From Streptomyces katrae (lineage in GTDB: Bacteria > Actinomycetota > Actinomycetes > Streptomycetales > Streptomycetaceae), in contig NZ_JZWV01000280.1 in assembly GCF_000966975.1 (NCBI RefSeq), positions 1 to 5,604 of the forward strand: a stretch of DNA of 5,604 bases, in the 5' to 3' direction. This document shows positions 1-5,604 of the stretch, piece after piece (position 1 is the stretch's first letter; every line of letters begins with the position of its first letter). The notes under the pieces are model-generated. The model ran no database searches and had not been told where the DNA came from. It worked only from the letters and a program-made list of their open reading frames with translations. The translations under genes and the position numbers were made by a program.

Positions 1-17
1 CGCCCCATCGGCGGCCG

Positions 18-48
18 CCCGCCCGGGGGTGTCGGCCCCCGGGGCGGG
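18..48 (-). terminator. Probable terminator hairpin downstream of alc
   Basis: An inverted repeat lies 17 bases past the alc stop. CCCGCCC-GGGGG (18-29) pairs with CCCCC-GGGG-CGGG (36-48) around a 6-base loop (30-35), giving about 12 G:C pairs with a single bulged G. No T-rich tract follows on either strand, which is common for Streptomyces terminators. The position directly after the last gene of the leftward operon supports the call, and the hairpin could also act on the opposite strand for a gene outside the window. Confidence 0.55.
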
Positions 49-65
49 TCGGAGGCGGGCCCGGA

Positions 66-1184
66 TCAGCCGCCCAGCTCCTGGTGACGGGCGGCCAGGG
101 CGGCCGCGCCGTTCTCCGTCAGCGAGCCGAAGAGGCGCAGCCGGGAGAAGCCGCCGTCCGGGAAGATGTCGATCCGCACGTGCGTGCCGACCGCCGGGGC
201 GTCCAGCACGAAGCGGTGATTGGTGTCGGGCTGCAGGCGGGTGCGCGGCAGGAACTCCGTCCACTCGCCCTCCTCGCCCGTCTTGACCGACAGCGAGGCC
301 CAGCCGGCCGAGTTGCCCTTGAGGTAGGCGGTGTCGATCTCGACGGCGCGGATCTCGGACTCGGCGACGAGCTGGTAGCGGATCCAGTCGTTGCCGTTGT
401 CACGACGGCGCGCGGTCTCCCAGCCGTCGTCCATCTTGCGGGAGCGGCCCGGGTTGATGGTGTTGGTCGGCGGGGAGTAGAAGCGGTTGGACGCGTCCTG
501 GACGGAGCCGCCGTTCTCCAGCGCCACCACGTCGAAGGAGCCCAGCGCCGCGAGCCACTTCGGGTCCGGCAGGACCTCGCCGTAGACGCGCAGGCGGGCG
601 ATGCCGCCGTCGGGGTGCTGGTTGACGCGCAGGTGGGTGAAGCGCTGCTCCGTGGCGACCTCGAAGCCGTTGGCCGCGTGGCCGCCGACCGGGGTGCGCT
701 CGACGAGGGTCGTCCACTTCACGTCGTCGCCCAGGAGCTCCTCCGGGGTCGGCGCCAGGGCGCCCTCCCAGTTGGTGCCCTCGATGGAGACGGCCTGCGG
801 CATGTTGCCGCGGAAGTGGGCGGTGTCGACGACGATGCCGCGGATCACGCCGGGGGCGCCCAGGCGCACCAGGGCCCAGTCGTGGTCCTCGGGGGTCGGC
901 CAGGGCTGGGTGGCGGAGACGCCGCGGCGGCGGCGGGTCTCCCAGCCGTCCATGACCTTGCCCTTGTGGCCGAAGTCCTCGGGGTCGAAGTGCGCGGCCT
1001 CGGAGATCAGCAGGTTCTCGCGCTGGGCGAAGAACTCGTCGTTCGCGGCGATCACACCGGCGCCCAGCTCACGCGCGGCGAGGTTGGCGTACTGGGTGAA
1101 CGGGAAGTCCGCGGTGCGGTAGTCCGCGTACGGGTCGCCGCCCCCGTACGGGTTCGCGTTGCCGGTGAAGGAAGGAATCGCCAC
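66..1184 (-). CDS. alc: Allantoicase (allantoate amidinohydrolase)
   Basis: This cytoplasmic enzyme, EC 3.5.3.4, hydrolyses allantoate to (S)-ureidoglycolate and urea, the step after allantoinase. The 372 residues hold the two tandem allantoicase domains typical of the family, at about 40-204 and 215-356. The duplication is easy to read: VMDGWETRRRR (77-87) matches MDDGWETARRR (251-261), VDTAHFRGN (119-127) matches IDTAYLKGN (283-291), and HLRVNQHPDGGIARLRVYG (184-202) matches HVRIDIFPDGGFSRLRLFG (335-353). The length suits the family, and both ends are intact. The start is GTG at 1182-1184. A modest Shine-Dalgarno AAAGG (complement of 1196-1200) lies 11 bases upstream, inside the end of allB. 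Only 2 bases separate the allB stop from this start, so coupled translation from one operon mRNA is likely. There is no signal peptide. Confidence 0.95.
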   Translation of the reverse strand: MAIPSFTGNANPYGGGDPYADYRTADFPFTQYANLAARELGAGVIAANDEFFAQRENLLISEAAHFDPEDFGHKGKVMDGWETRRRRGVSATQPWPTPEDHDWALVRLGAPGVIRGIVVDTAHFRGNMPQAVSIEGTNWEGALAPTPEELLGDDVKWTTLVERTPVGGHAANGFEVATEQRFTHLRVNQHPDGGIARLRVYGEVLPDPKWLAALGSFDVVALENGGSVQDASNRFYSPPTNTINPGRSRKMDDGWETARRRDNGNDWIRYQLVAESEIRAVEIDTAYLKGNSAGWASLSVKTGEEGEWTEFLPRTRLQPDTNHRFVLDAPAVGTHVRIDIFPDGGFSRLRLFGSLTENGAAALAARHQELGG

Positions 1185-1186
1185 TG

Positions 1187-2530
1187 TCAGTTCTGCCTTT
1201 CGAGGAGGAGGCCCGTGGGCTCGGTCGGGGTGCCGTGGTCGGCGATCTGCGCACCGCGCAGCCAGGTGGACTTCACGACGCCGTGCAGGGTCCTGCCCGC
1301 GTACGCCGTGACCTGGTTGCGGTGGTGGAGCTCGGCCGGGTCCACAGTGAACGTTTCTTCAGGGGCCAGGACGGCGAAGTCGGCGTCACGCCCGGCCTCG
1401 ATGGCGCCCTTCTGGGCCAGTCCGGCGAGGGCGGCCGGGGCGGCGGACATCCAGCGGACGACGTCCTCCAGGGTGCGGCCGCGCTTGCGCGCCTCGGTCC
1501 AGATCGCGGGGAGGCCCAGCTGGAGGGAGGAGATGCCGCCCCAGGCGGTGGCGAAGTCACCGGTCTTCAGGTCCGCGGTGGACGGCGAGTGGTCGGAGAC
1601 GATGCAGTCGATGGTGCCGTCGGCGAGCGCGTCCCACAGGACGTCCTGGTTGGCGGCCTCGCGGATGGGCGGGCAGCACTTGAACTCGGTGGCGCCGTCC
1701 GGGACTTCCTCGGCGGTGAGGGTGAGGAAGTGCGGGCAGGACTCGACGGTGATCTGCACGCCCTCGGCCTTGGCGGCGGCGATCAGCGGCAGCGCGGAGG
1801 CGGAGGACAGGTGCAGGACGTGCACGCGGGCGTTCAGCCGCCTCGCCTGGGCGATCAGGTTCTCGATCGCGGTGTTCTCGGCGTCCTGGGGGCGGGAGGC
1901 GAGGAAGTCGGCGTACTTGGGGCCCGGGTTCTGCGGCGCGGACTCCAGGTGGTGCGGGTCCTCGGCGTGGACGATCAGCAGGCCGCCGAAGCCGGTGATC
2001 TCGGCGAGGGAGGTGGCCAGCTGCTCCTGGTCCAGCAGCGGGAACTCGTCGACGCCCGAGGGCGACAGGAAGCACTTGAAGCCGTAGACGCCGGCGTCGT
2101 GCAGCGGGCGCAGGTCCTTGACGTTGTCCGGCAGGGCGCCGCCCCAGAAGCCCACGTCCACGTGCGCCTTGGTCCGGGCGACCTCCTGCTTGACGCGGAG
2201 GTTGTCGACCGTGGTGGTGGGCGGCAGGGAGTTGAGGGGCATGTCGATGATGGTGGTGATGCCTCCGGCGGCGGCCGCGCGGGTCGCCGTCCAGAAGCCC
2301 TCCCACTCGGTGCGGCCCGGGTCGTTGACGTGGACGTGGGTGTCCACGAGACCGGGGAGCAGGACGTCGTCGCCGAAGTCCTCGAGCCGGGCTCCGGCCG
2401 GTACCTCGGCCTCGTACGCCAGCACGGCCGCGATCTTCCCGCCGGCGACGGCCACCGAGGCGGCGCGCGTCCCCTCGGGGGTGATGACGCGCGTCGAGCG
2501 CAGTACCAGTTCCACAGGCACGTCGGCCAC
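1187..2530 (-). CDS. allB: Allantoinase (cyclic amidohydrolase family)
   Basis: EC 3.5.2.5 hydrolyses the hydantoin ring of (S)-allantoin to give allantoate, the substrate of the next gene, alc. It is an amidohydrolase with a TIM barrel and a binuclear metal site. Numbered from the start used here (447 aa), the ligands are visible: H65 and H67 in DTHVHVND, K152 in GFKCF (the lysine usually carbamylated), H188 in VHAED, H240 in [10 protein letters not shown] and D313 in SDHSPST. The GTG at 2528-2530 is chosen because GGGGAGG (complement of 2536-2542) stands 5 bases before it. The frame stays open to another GTG at 2554 (455 aa), but that one has no Shine-Dalgarno and would place coding sequence inside the presumed operator. 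The product then begins [16 protein letters not shown]. It is the first gene of the allB-alc operon and is divergent from allR. The function call is very secure; the start is less so. Confidence 0.95.
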   Translation of the reverse strand: MADVPVELVLRSTRVITPEGTRAASVAVAGGKIAAVLAYEAEVPAGARLEDFGDDVLLPGLVDTHVHVNDPGRTEWEGFWTATRAAAAGGITTIIDMPLNSLPPTTTVDNLRVKQEVARTKAHVDVGFWGGALPDNVKDLRPLHDAGVYGFKCFLSPSGVDEFPLLDQEQLATSLAEITGFGGLLIVHAEDPHHLESAPQNPGPKYADFLASRPQDAENTAIENLIAQARRLNARVHVLHLSSASALPLIAAAKAEGVQITVESCPHFLTLTAEEVPDGATEFKCCPPIREAANQDVLWDALADGTIDCIVSDHSPSTADLKTGDFATAWGGISSLQLGLPAIWTEARKRGRTLEDVVRWMSAAPAALAGLAQKGAIEAGRDADFAVLAPEETFTVDPAELHHRNQVTAYAGRTLHGVVKSTWLRGAQIADHGTPTEPTGLLLERQN

Positions 2531-2535
2531 CGGAA

Positions 2536-2542
2536 CCTCCCC
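2536..2542 (-). promoter_or_regulatory. Shine-Dalgarno site that decides the allB start
   Basis: On the minus strand this reads GGGGAGG, followed by TTCCG and then GTG. It is a strong, well-spaced ribosome binding site for the GTG at 2528-2530. The alternative GTG at 2552-2554 lies upstream of this site and is preceded by GAATTTCGCTCT, which has no purine-rich ribosome binding sequence. The shorter protein is therefore preferred. Confidence 0.7.
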
Positions 2543-2548
2543 ATCTAC

Positions 2549-2563
2549 TTCCACAGAGCGAAA
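2549..2563. promoter_or_regulatory. Possible imperfect IclR-type operator by the allB leader
   Basis: TTCCACAGAGCGAAA is a partly symmetric 15-mer (4 of 6 positions match between arms around a 3-base centre). Its left half, TTCCAC, is identical to the left half of the perfect palindrome at 2659-2673. It would lie in the 5' untranslated leader of allB, just downstream of the predicted start of transcription, where a bound repressor could block elongation or initiation. Support comes from sequence resemblance and position only. Confidence 0.35.
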
Positions 2564-2564
2564 T

Positions 2565-2579
2565 TCAACGTTCTGTTGA
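2565..2579. promoter_or_regulatory. Palindromic candidate operator at the allB transcription start
   Basis: TCAAC-GTTCT-GTTGA is a perfect inverted repeat with 5-base arms and a 5-base spacer, which is the size of typical IclR-family operators. It covers the transcription start (about 2576) implied by the -35/-10 pair at 2583-2612, a classic position for repression. The arms differ from those of the 2659-2673 palindrome, so the two may not be sites for the same protein. Confidence 0.45.
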
Positions 2580-2582
2580 CGG

Positions 2583-2612
2583 AGTCTCCATCCCGATCCC
2601 GGGGCCAGTCAA
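2583..2612 (-). promoter_or_regulatory. Candidate promoter for allB-alc
   Basis: On the minus strand, TTGACT (complement of 2607-2612) matches five of six bases of the -35 consensus TTGACA. It is followed after 18 bases by GAGACT (complement of 2583-2588), a partial match to the Streptomyces -10 consensus TAGRRT. This suggests a HrdB-type promoter with a start near 2576 and a leader of about 46 bases before the GTG at 2530. The -10 element is weak. Confidence 0.45.
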
Positions 2613-2650
2613 GAGTGCCCGGAGGGACCGCTGACGCGTATGCACCGCAA

Positions 2651-2680
2651 TTGGATGTTTCCACGAGATGGAATTAAGAT
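2651..2680 (+). promoter_or_regulatory. Candidate promoter for allR
   Basis: TTGGAT (2651-2656, -35) and TAAGAT (2675-2680, -10) are separated by 18 bases on the plus strand, with transcription expected to start near 2687. The leader to the allR GTG would then be about 170 bases, which is long. The spacer is filled by the perfect palindrome at 2659-2673, which argues for a promoter under repressor control. A start nearer to allR cannot be excluded. Confidence 0.4.
2659..2673. promoter_or_regulatory. Perfect palindrome, candidate AllR operator
   Basis: TTCCA-CGAGA-TGGAA has perfect 5-base arms and a 5-base spacer. TTCCA/TGGAA arms are characteristic of operators bound by several IclR-family proteins, including E. 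coli IclR. It fits exactly between the -35 and -10 of the candidate allR promoter, so binding would block RNA polymerase and give autorepression. A related half-site, TTTCAC (2680-2685), starts 21 bp after the start of this palindrome, which is two helical turns and so on the same DNA face. Confidence 0.55.
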
Positions 2681-2845
2681 TTCACTATCCAGAATGTAGC
2701 TACCACCACCGGCACCCGGGCAGGTAACTTCCCGAGGACGTCCGCCACCAGGACAAACCGCCTCTGACCGGCGGGGACGGCCGAGGCCCGGCTCTAGGGC
2801 CGAGGTCGACCGACCGGTAGGCTGCTTCCTTGCCTGCCAGCACCG

Positions 2846-2851
2846 AAAGGA
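2846..2851 (+). promoter_or_regulatory. Ribosome binding site of allR
   Basis: AAAGGA stands 7 bases before the GTG at 2859-2861. It supports that GTG as the start, although the first 20 or so residues it adds are low-complexity (Ser/Thr/Ala-rich) and outside the conserved domain. Confidence 0.7.
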
Positions 2852-2858
2852 CCGCGCC

Positions 2859-3662
2859 GTGCCGACGTCCAGCGCCAGCACCACCGACGCTTCCGCCAAG
2901 CCCACCGCCGCCAGCGGTGGCGTCCAGTCCCTCGAGCGCGCCTTCGACCTGCTCGAACGGATGGCCGACGCCGGGGGCGAAGTCGGTCTCAGCGAGCTCT
3001 CCGCCGCGAGCGGCCTGCCGCTGCCCACCATCCACCGCCTGATGCGCACCCTCGTCGCCTGCGGCTACGTCCGGCAGCAGCCCAACCGACGGTACTCCCT
3101 CGGGCCCCGCCTCATCCGCCTCGGCGAGTCCGCGTCGCGGCTGCTGGGCACCTGGGCGCGCCCCTACCTCGCGCGCCTGGTCGAGGAGACCGGCGAGACC
3201 GCCAACATGGCCCTGCTCGACGGGGACGAGATCGTCTACGTCGCCCAGGTGCCGTCCAAGCACTCCATGCGCATGTTCACCGAGGTCGGCCGCCGGGTGC
3301 TGCCGCACTCCACCGGCGTGGGCAAGGCACTGCTCGCCCACACCCCCGCCGAGGAGGTACGGGCCCTGCTGGCGCGCACCGGGATGCCGGCCGCGACCGA
3401 GAAGACCATCACCACGCCCGAGGGCTTCCTGGAGGCGCTGGAGCAGGTCCGCAAGGCCGGCTACGCCGTCGACGACAACGAGCAGGAAATAGGGGTCCGC
3501 TGCCTGGCCGTGTCGGTGCCGAACTCGCCGACCGCCGCCGCGATCTCCATCTCGGGTCCGGCCGGCCGGGTGACGCAGGAGGTGGCCGAGTCCTTCGTGC
3601 CGATCCTGCAGGGCGTGGCCGCCGAGCTGTCCGTGGCCCTGCAGAGCCAGACCCCCGCGTAG
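2859..3662 (+). CDS. allR: IclR-family transcriptional regulator, probably allantoin repressor AllR
   Basis: This 267-aa cytoplasmic DNA-binding protein has the standard IclR layout. A Ser/Thr/Ala-rich tail (1-20) is followed by an N-terminal winged helix-turn-helix (about 22-83; recognition-helix region LPLPTIHRLMRTLVACGY at 53-70, wing RRYSLG at 77-82). The effector-binding domain spans about 96-262. Family landmarks there include HSTGVGKALLA (150-160) and the IclR signature region GYAVDDNEQEIGVRCLAVSV (201-220). It is divergent from allB-alc, and IclR regulators commonly control the adjacent divergent operon. E. coli AllR, of the same family, is a repressor that responds to glyoxylate and allantoin. 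In S. coelicolor I recall allantoate and glyoxylate as inducers, which I could not check. The IclR family is certain. The AllR identity rests on neighbourhood, and the effector cannot be read from sequence alone. Confidence 0.93.
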   Translation: MPTSSASTTDASAKPTAASGGVQSLERAFDLLERMADAGGEVGLSELSAASGLPLPTIHRLMRTLVACGYVRQQPNRRYSLGPRLIRLGESASRLLGTWARPYLARLVEETGETANMALLDGDEIVYVAQVPSKHSMRMFTEVGRRVLPHSTGVGKALLAHTPAEEVRALLARTGMPAATEKTITTPEGFLEALEQVRKAGYAVDDNEQEIGVRCLAVSVPNSPTAAAISISGPAGRVTQEVAESFVPILQGVAAELSVALQSQTPA

Positions 3663-3675
3663 GCCCGTACGTGTA

Positions 3676-3722
3676 CGAGAGCCCCGGCGCCCCTCCCCCT
3701 GCGGGGGGCGCCGGGGCTCTCG
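3676..3722. terminator. Strong bidirectional terminator between convergent operons
   Basis: An 18-base arm (3676-3693, CGAGAGCCCCGGCGCCCC) pairs perfectly with 3705-3722 across an 11-base loop (3694-3704). It begins 13 bases after the allR stop and ends 34 bases before the last base of the convergent ABC ATPase gene. There is no T tract on either side, as is common in high-GC actinobacteria. The symmetric position and full complementarity suggest that it stops transcription from both directions. Confidence 0.88.
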
Positions 3723-3756
3723 CGTTCCGCGGGCCCGCGTGGTCTCGTACGCGTGC

Positions 3757-4467
3757 TCAGGCCGCCGGAACGGCCGCCGGGGGCTCGGCGGGCCGGGCGC
3801 CGTGGGTGAGGCGGCCGTCGGTCATGGTCGCCGTGCGGTCCATCCGGTCCAGATGGGCGTGGTCGTGCGTGACCAGCACGGTGGCGGTGGAGCGCTCGCG
3901 GGTGAGGGTGACCAGCAGGTCGAGGACGGCCGCGCCGCGCTCGTGGTCCAGGGCGCTGGTGGGCTCGTCGACCAGCAGCACGGACGGCTCGTTCATCAGG
4001 GCGCGGGCGATGTTCACCCGCTGGCGCTGCCCTCCGGAGAGCTGGTGCGGGCGCCGGTCGGCCTTGTCGGCCAGGCCCACCGCGTCCAGCAGCTCCAGGG
4101 CCCGGCGGCGCAGCTGCCGGGCGGGGCGGCCGGAGAGGTGGGCCATCACCTGGAGCTGCTCGGCGGCGGTCAGCGAGGCCAGCAGGTTCGGCTGCTGGAA
4201 GACGATGCCGATCTCCTCCCGGCGCAGGGCCGCCTTCTCGGCGGCGCCGAGCCGTGCGGTGTCGCGGTCCGCGACGACGACCCGGCCGGAGTCGGGGGTG
4301 ACCAGGGTGGCGGCGACGGCCAGCAGGCTGGACTTCCCGGAGCCCGAGGGCCCCACGATCGCGGTGAGGGTGCCCGCGGGGACCTCCAGCTCCACCGCGT
4401 CGAGGGCGGTCAGCCGGCCGTCCCCGTCGGGGTAGGTGAGCGTGACGTCGTGGAGGAAGAGGGTCAT
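3757..4467 (-). CDS. ABC transporter ATP-binding protein (MacB/LolD type)
   Basis: This 236-aa ATPase drives the FtsX-like permease encoded just upstream in the operon. All nucleotide-binding motifs are intact: Walker A GPSGSGKS (39-46), Q-loop Q91 in VFQQPNLL, signature LSGGQ (143-147), Walker B VLLVDE (163-168) with catalytic E168, D-loop SALD (171-174) and switch H201 in VTHD. Length and the close spacing of motifs fit the LolD/MacB/FtsE subgroup that pairs with 4-TM permeases of the extruder or mechanotransmission type. The last dozen residues are a Pro/Ala-rich tail with no known role. The ATG at 4465-4467 overlaps the permease stop by 4 bases (ATGA). A GGGAG ribosome site (complement of 4474-4478) lies 6 bases upstream, so translation is probably coupled. 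The substrate is unknown, and nothing in the sequence ties it to allantoin uptake. Confidence 0.95.
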   Translation of the reverse strand: MTLFLHDVTLTYPDGDGRLTALDAVELEVPAGTLTAIVGPSGSGKSSLLAVAATLVTPDSGRVVVADRDTARLGAAEKAALRREEIGIVFQQPNLLASLTAAEQLQVMAHLSGRPARQLRRRALELLDAVGLADKADRRPHQLSGGQRQRVNIARALMNEPSVLLVDEPTSALDHERGAAVLDLLVTLTRERSTATVLVTHDHAHLDRMDRTATMTDGRLTHGARPAEPPAAVPAA

Positions 4468-5549
4468 CGGGCGCTCCCGAGGGCGGTCAGCGGGTCGACG
4501 GCGGTGATCCGCCGGATGGACAGGGCCGCACCCAGCGCGCCGAGCACGATCATGATCCCGGCGGGGGCCAGCACGGTGGCGGCGTCGAGGACGAAGGGCA
4601 CGTCGCCGCCGCTGATCAGGGCCCCGATCCCGGAGGCGAGCAGGGTGCCCGTGCCGGTGCCGATCGCCAGCATGACCACGGCCTGGCCGAGGGCGTCCTT
4701 CAGCAGGTAGGGGGTGGAGGCGCCCAGCGCCTTCAGGACGGCGACGTCACCGCTGCGCTGGATGGTCCAGACGGTGAAGAAGGCCCCTATGACGAGTGCG
4801 GAGATGGCGAAGAGGAAGCCGCGCATCAGCTGCAGCGAGCCGTTCTCGGCCTGGTAGGACCCTATGGCGCCGAGGGCCTCGTCGACGGTCTGGCTGCGGG
4901 TGCCGGCCGCCTTGTCGCCGGCGGCCCAGTCCACGTCCACGCCGTCGAGGGCGAGGACGGTGGCGGAGGTCTCCGGGGAGGAGCCGGGCCCGCCGATGCG
5001 CTGCCAGTCCTCCAGGTCCGCCCAGACGACCGGGGTGTGGCTGTAGGCGGCCGTCCCCGAGACGGCGGCGACCGTCAGCTCCAGCGGACCGGCCTTGAAC
5101 CGGTCCCCGGCGCGGAGCCCGCCCAGCTCCTTGGCGGCCTTCTCGGACAGGACGGCCCTGCCCCGGCCGAGGCCCGTCCCGGCGGGGGCCAGCCGGCCGG
5201 CGGGCTCGACGCCGAAGACTGAGACGGCCGCCGTGCGCTCACCGGCGAGGGCGTTGGTGGTGCGGATGCCGAGCGGGTCCGCGGCCTTGACGCCGGGGCG
5301 GCCGCGCCAGGTCCGCCAGGCGCTCTCGGGCAGCTGGGAGTTGGTGAAGGAGACCTTCTGGTCCCCGGGCGGGACGGCGAAGGCCAGGCGCGAGGCGGGC
5401 AGCCCGGTGATGGCCGAGATGTTCTCCCGGGCCAGACCGGACGTGAGCCCGGACAGCAGGCCGACCAGCAGCGTGATCAGCAGGACGACCGAACCCATGA
5501 GGGCGAAGCGGCCCCTGGCGAACCGTAGATCTCTCCATGCGACGAACAT
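4464..5549 (-). CDS. ABC transporter permease (FtsX/MacB type)
   Basis: This is the membrane partner of the ATPase that follows. Numbered from the ATG at 5547-5549 (361 aa), it has one N-terminal membrane segment (about 16-38), a large extracytoplasmic domain (about 39-242), and three C-terminal segments (about 244-264, 286-312 and 324-345). This is the four-helix FtsX/MacB topology. The VAVLKALGAS motif (269-278), after the second segment, and the C-terminal RRITAVDPLTALG (346-358) are typical cytoplasmic sequences of this family that contact the ATPase. Such pairs use ATP to move or release envelope molecules, export peptides or macrolides, or transmit force. The substrate here is not evident, and no accessory periplasmic-type subunit is visible. 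The frame is open to a GTG at 5594 (376 aa), but that GTG has no ribosome site. The product beginning MFVAWRDLRFARG looks like the conserved start. The ribosome site for this ATG is itself weak (a G-run 2 bases away). Confidence 0.9.
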   Translation of the reverse strand: MFVAWRDLRFARGRFALMGSVVLLITLLVGLLSGLTSGLARENISAITGLPASRLAFAVPPGDQKVSFTNSQLPESAWRTWRGRPGVKAADPLGIRTTNALAGERTAAVSVFGVEPAGRLAPAGTGLGRGRAVLSEKAAKELGGLRAGDRFKAGPLELTVAAVSGTAAYSHTPVVWADLEDWQRIGGPGSSPETSATVLALDGVDVDWAAGDKAAGTRSQTVDEALGAIGSYQAENGSLQLMRGFLFAISALVIGAFFTVWTIQRSGDVAVLKALGASTPYLLKDALGQAVVMLAIGTGTGTLLASGIGALISGGDVPFVLDAATVLAPAGIMIVLGALGAALSIRRITAVDPLTALGSAR

Positions 5550-5604
5550 GTCCCCCAGCCTGGTCTTCCGCGTGGGCCCCGGGCATCGCGCCACGGTAGG
5601 GATC

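Larger units (their letters stand above)
2531..2858. other. Divergent regulatory region between allB and allR
   Basis: These 328 bases contain no credible gene. The half nearest allB (about 2545-2710) is much richer in A+T than its surroundings. It holds the candidate promoters for both directions, two perfect 5-base-arm palindromes with 5-base spacers (2565-2579 and 2659-2673), further related half-sites, and an 8-bp palindrome GTAGCTAC (2696-2703) of unknown meaning. The half nearest allR (about 2710-2858) is GC-rich leader. It has an 8-base direct repeat, GGCCGAGG at 2779-2786 and 2798-2805, and only weak short hairpins such as GGCCC...GGGCC. I see no riboswitch or leader peptide. A TAGGCT hexamer at 2818-2823 resembles a -10 element close to allR, but it has no matching -35. 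Confidence 0.8.

Noticed and set aside
66..1184. The two similar halves of alc as a recent tandem duplication
   Set aside because: Two homologous domains are the normal architecture of all allantoicases. The halves are diverged, so this is an ancient family feature and not a local event.
84..2087. A 667-codon open frame on the plus strand running through alc and most of allB
   Set aside because: It is antisense to two genes with clear family motifs. Its translation is Arg/Gly/Val-rich with no recognisable domain. Long antisense frames are expected in high-GC DNA because stop codons are rare.
1235..2677. A 480-codon plus-strand open frame antisense to allB and extending into the intergenic region
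   Set aside because: It shows the same high-GC shadow effect: a Gly/Arg/Val-rich composition with no motifs, and it would overlap the promoters of allB.
2771..2812. Possible attenuator or riboswitch in the GC-rich allR leader
   Set aside because: Only short stems of about 5 bp can be drawn, with no conserved riboswitch core and no leader peptide. The direct repeat GGCCGAGG alone is too short to mean much.
2609..3049. A minus-strand open frame of 146 codons spanning the control region and the start of allR
   Set aside because: It would cross both candidate promoters, overlaps the HTH coding region of allR, and shows no family resemblance.
3739..4710. A plus-strand open frame of 323 codons opposite the ABC ATPase
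   Set aside because: It is antisense to an ATPase with every expected motif, and its translation is low-complexity with no supporting ribosome site.
1..5604. CRISPR arrays, tRNA/rRNA genes, insertion sequences or attachment sites
   Set aside because: I saw no regularly spaced repeats, cloverleaf with conserved T-loop bases, transposase motifs or terminal inverted repeats anywhere in the window.

Overview
The window looks like chromosomal DNA from a Streptomyces or close actinobacterial relative. It is very GC-rich with strong third-position G/C bias, uses GTG starts freely, and carries an allantoin gene cluster whose order (alc, allB, divergent IclR-type regulator) matches my memory of the Streptomyces coelicolor allantoin locus. 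The genus assignment is inference, because no search was possible.

Layout. Bases 1-65 hold a GC-rich hairpin that probably ends the leftward operon. From 2530 down to 66 (minus strand) lie allantoinase (allB) and allantoicase (alc), separated by 2 bases and clearly co-transcribed. Bases 2531-2858 are a divergent control region that is visibly richer in A+T than the rest. It holds a candidate promoter for each direction and several palindromes of the 15-bp size expected for IclR-family operators. From 2859 to 3662 (plus strand) is an IclR-family regulator, most likely AllR. A near-perfect 18-bp stem at 3676-3722 separates it from the convergent second operon. That operon (5549 down to 3757, minus strand) is an FtsX/MacB-type ABC permease followed, with an ATGA overlap, by its LolD/MacB-type ATPase.

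How the genes work together. Allantoinase opens allantoin to allantoate, and allantoicase splits allantoate to ureidoglycolate and urea. This releases purine nitrogen and leads to glyoxylate. AllR probably represses both its own gene and allB-alc through the palindromes in the shared intergenic region, with a pathway intermediate as inducer. The genes for the next steps (ureidoglycolate lyase, glyoxylate use, urease) are not in this window. The ABC pair is an independent unit of unknown substrate, and nothing links it to allantoin.

No previously undescribed system is evident. The most interesting content is the regulatory architecture of the divergent region and the choice of start codon for allB and the permease.
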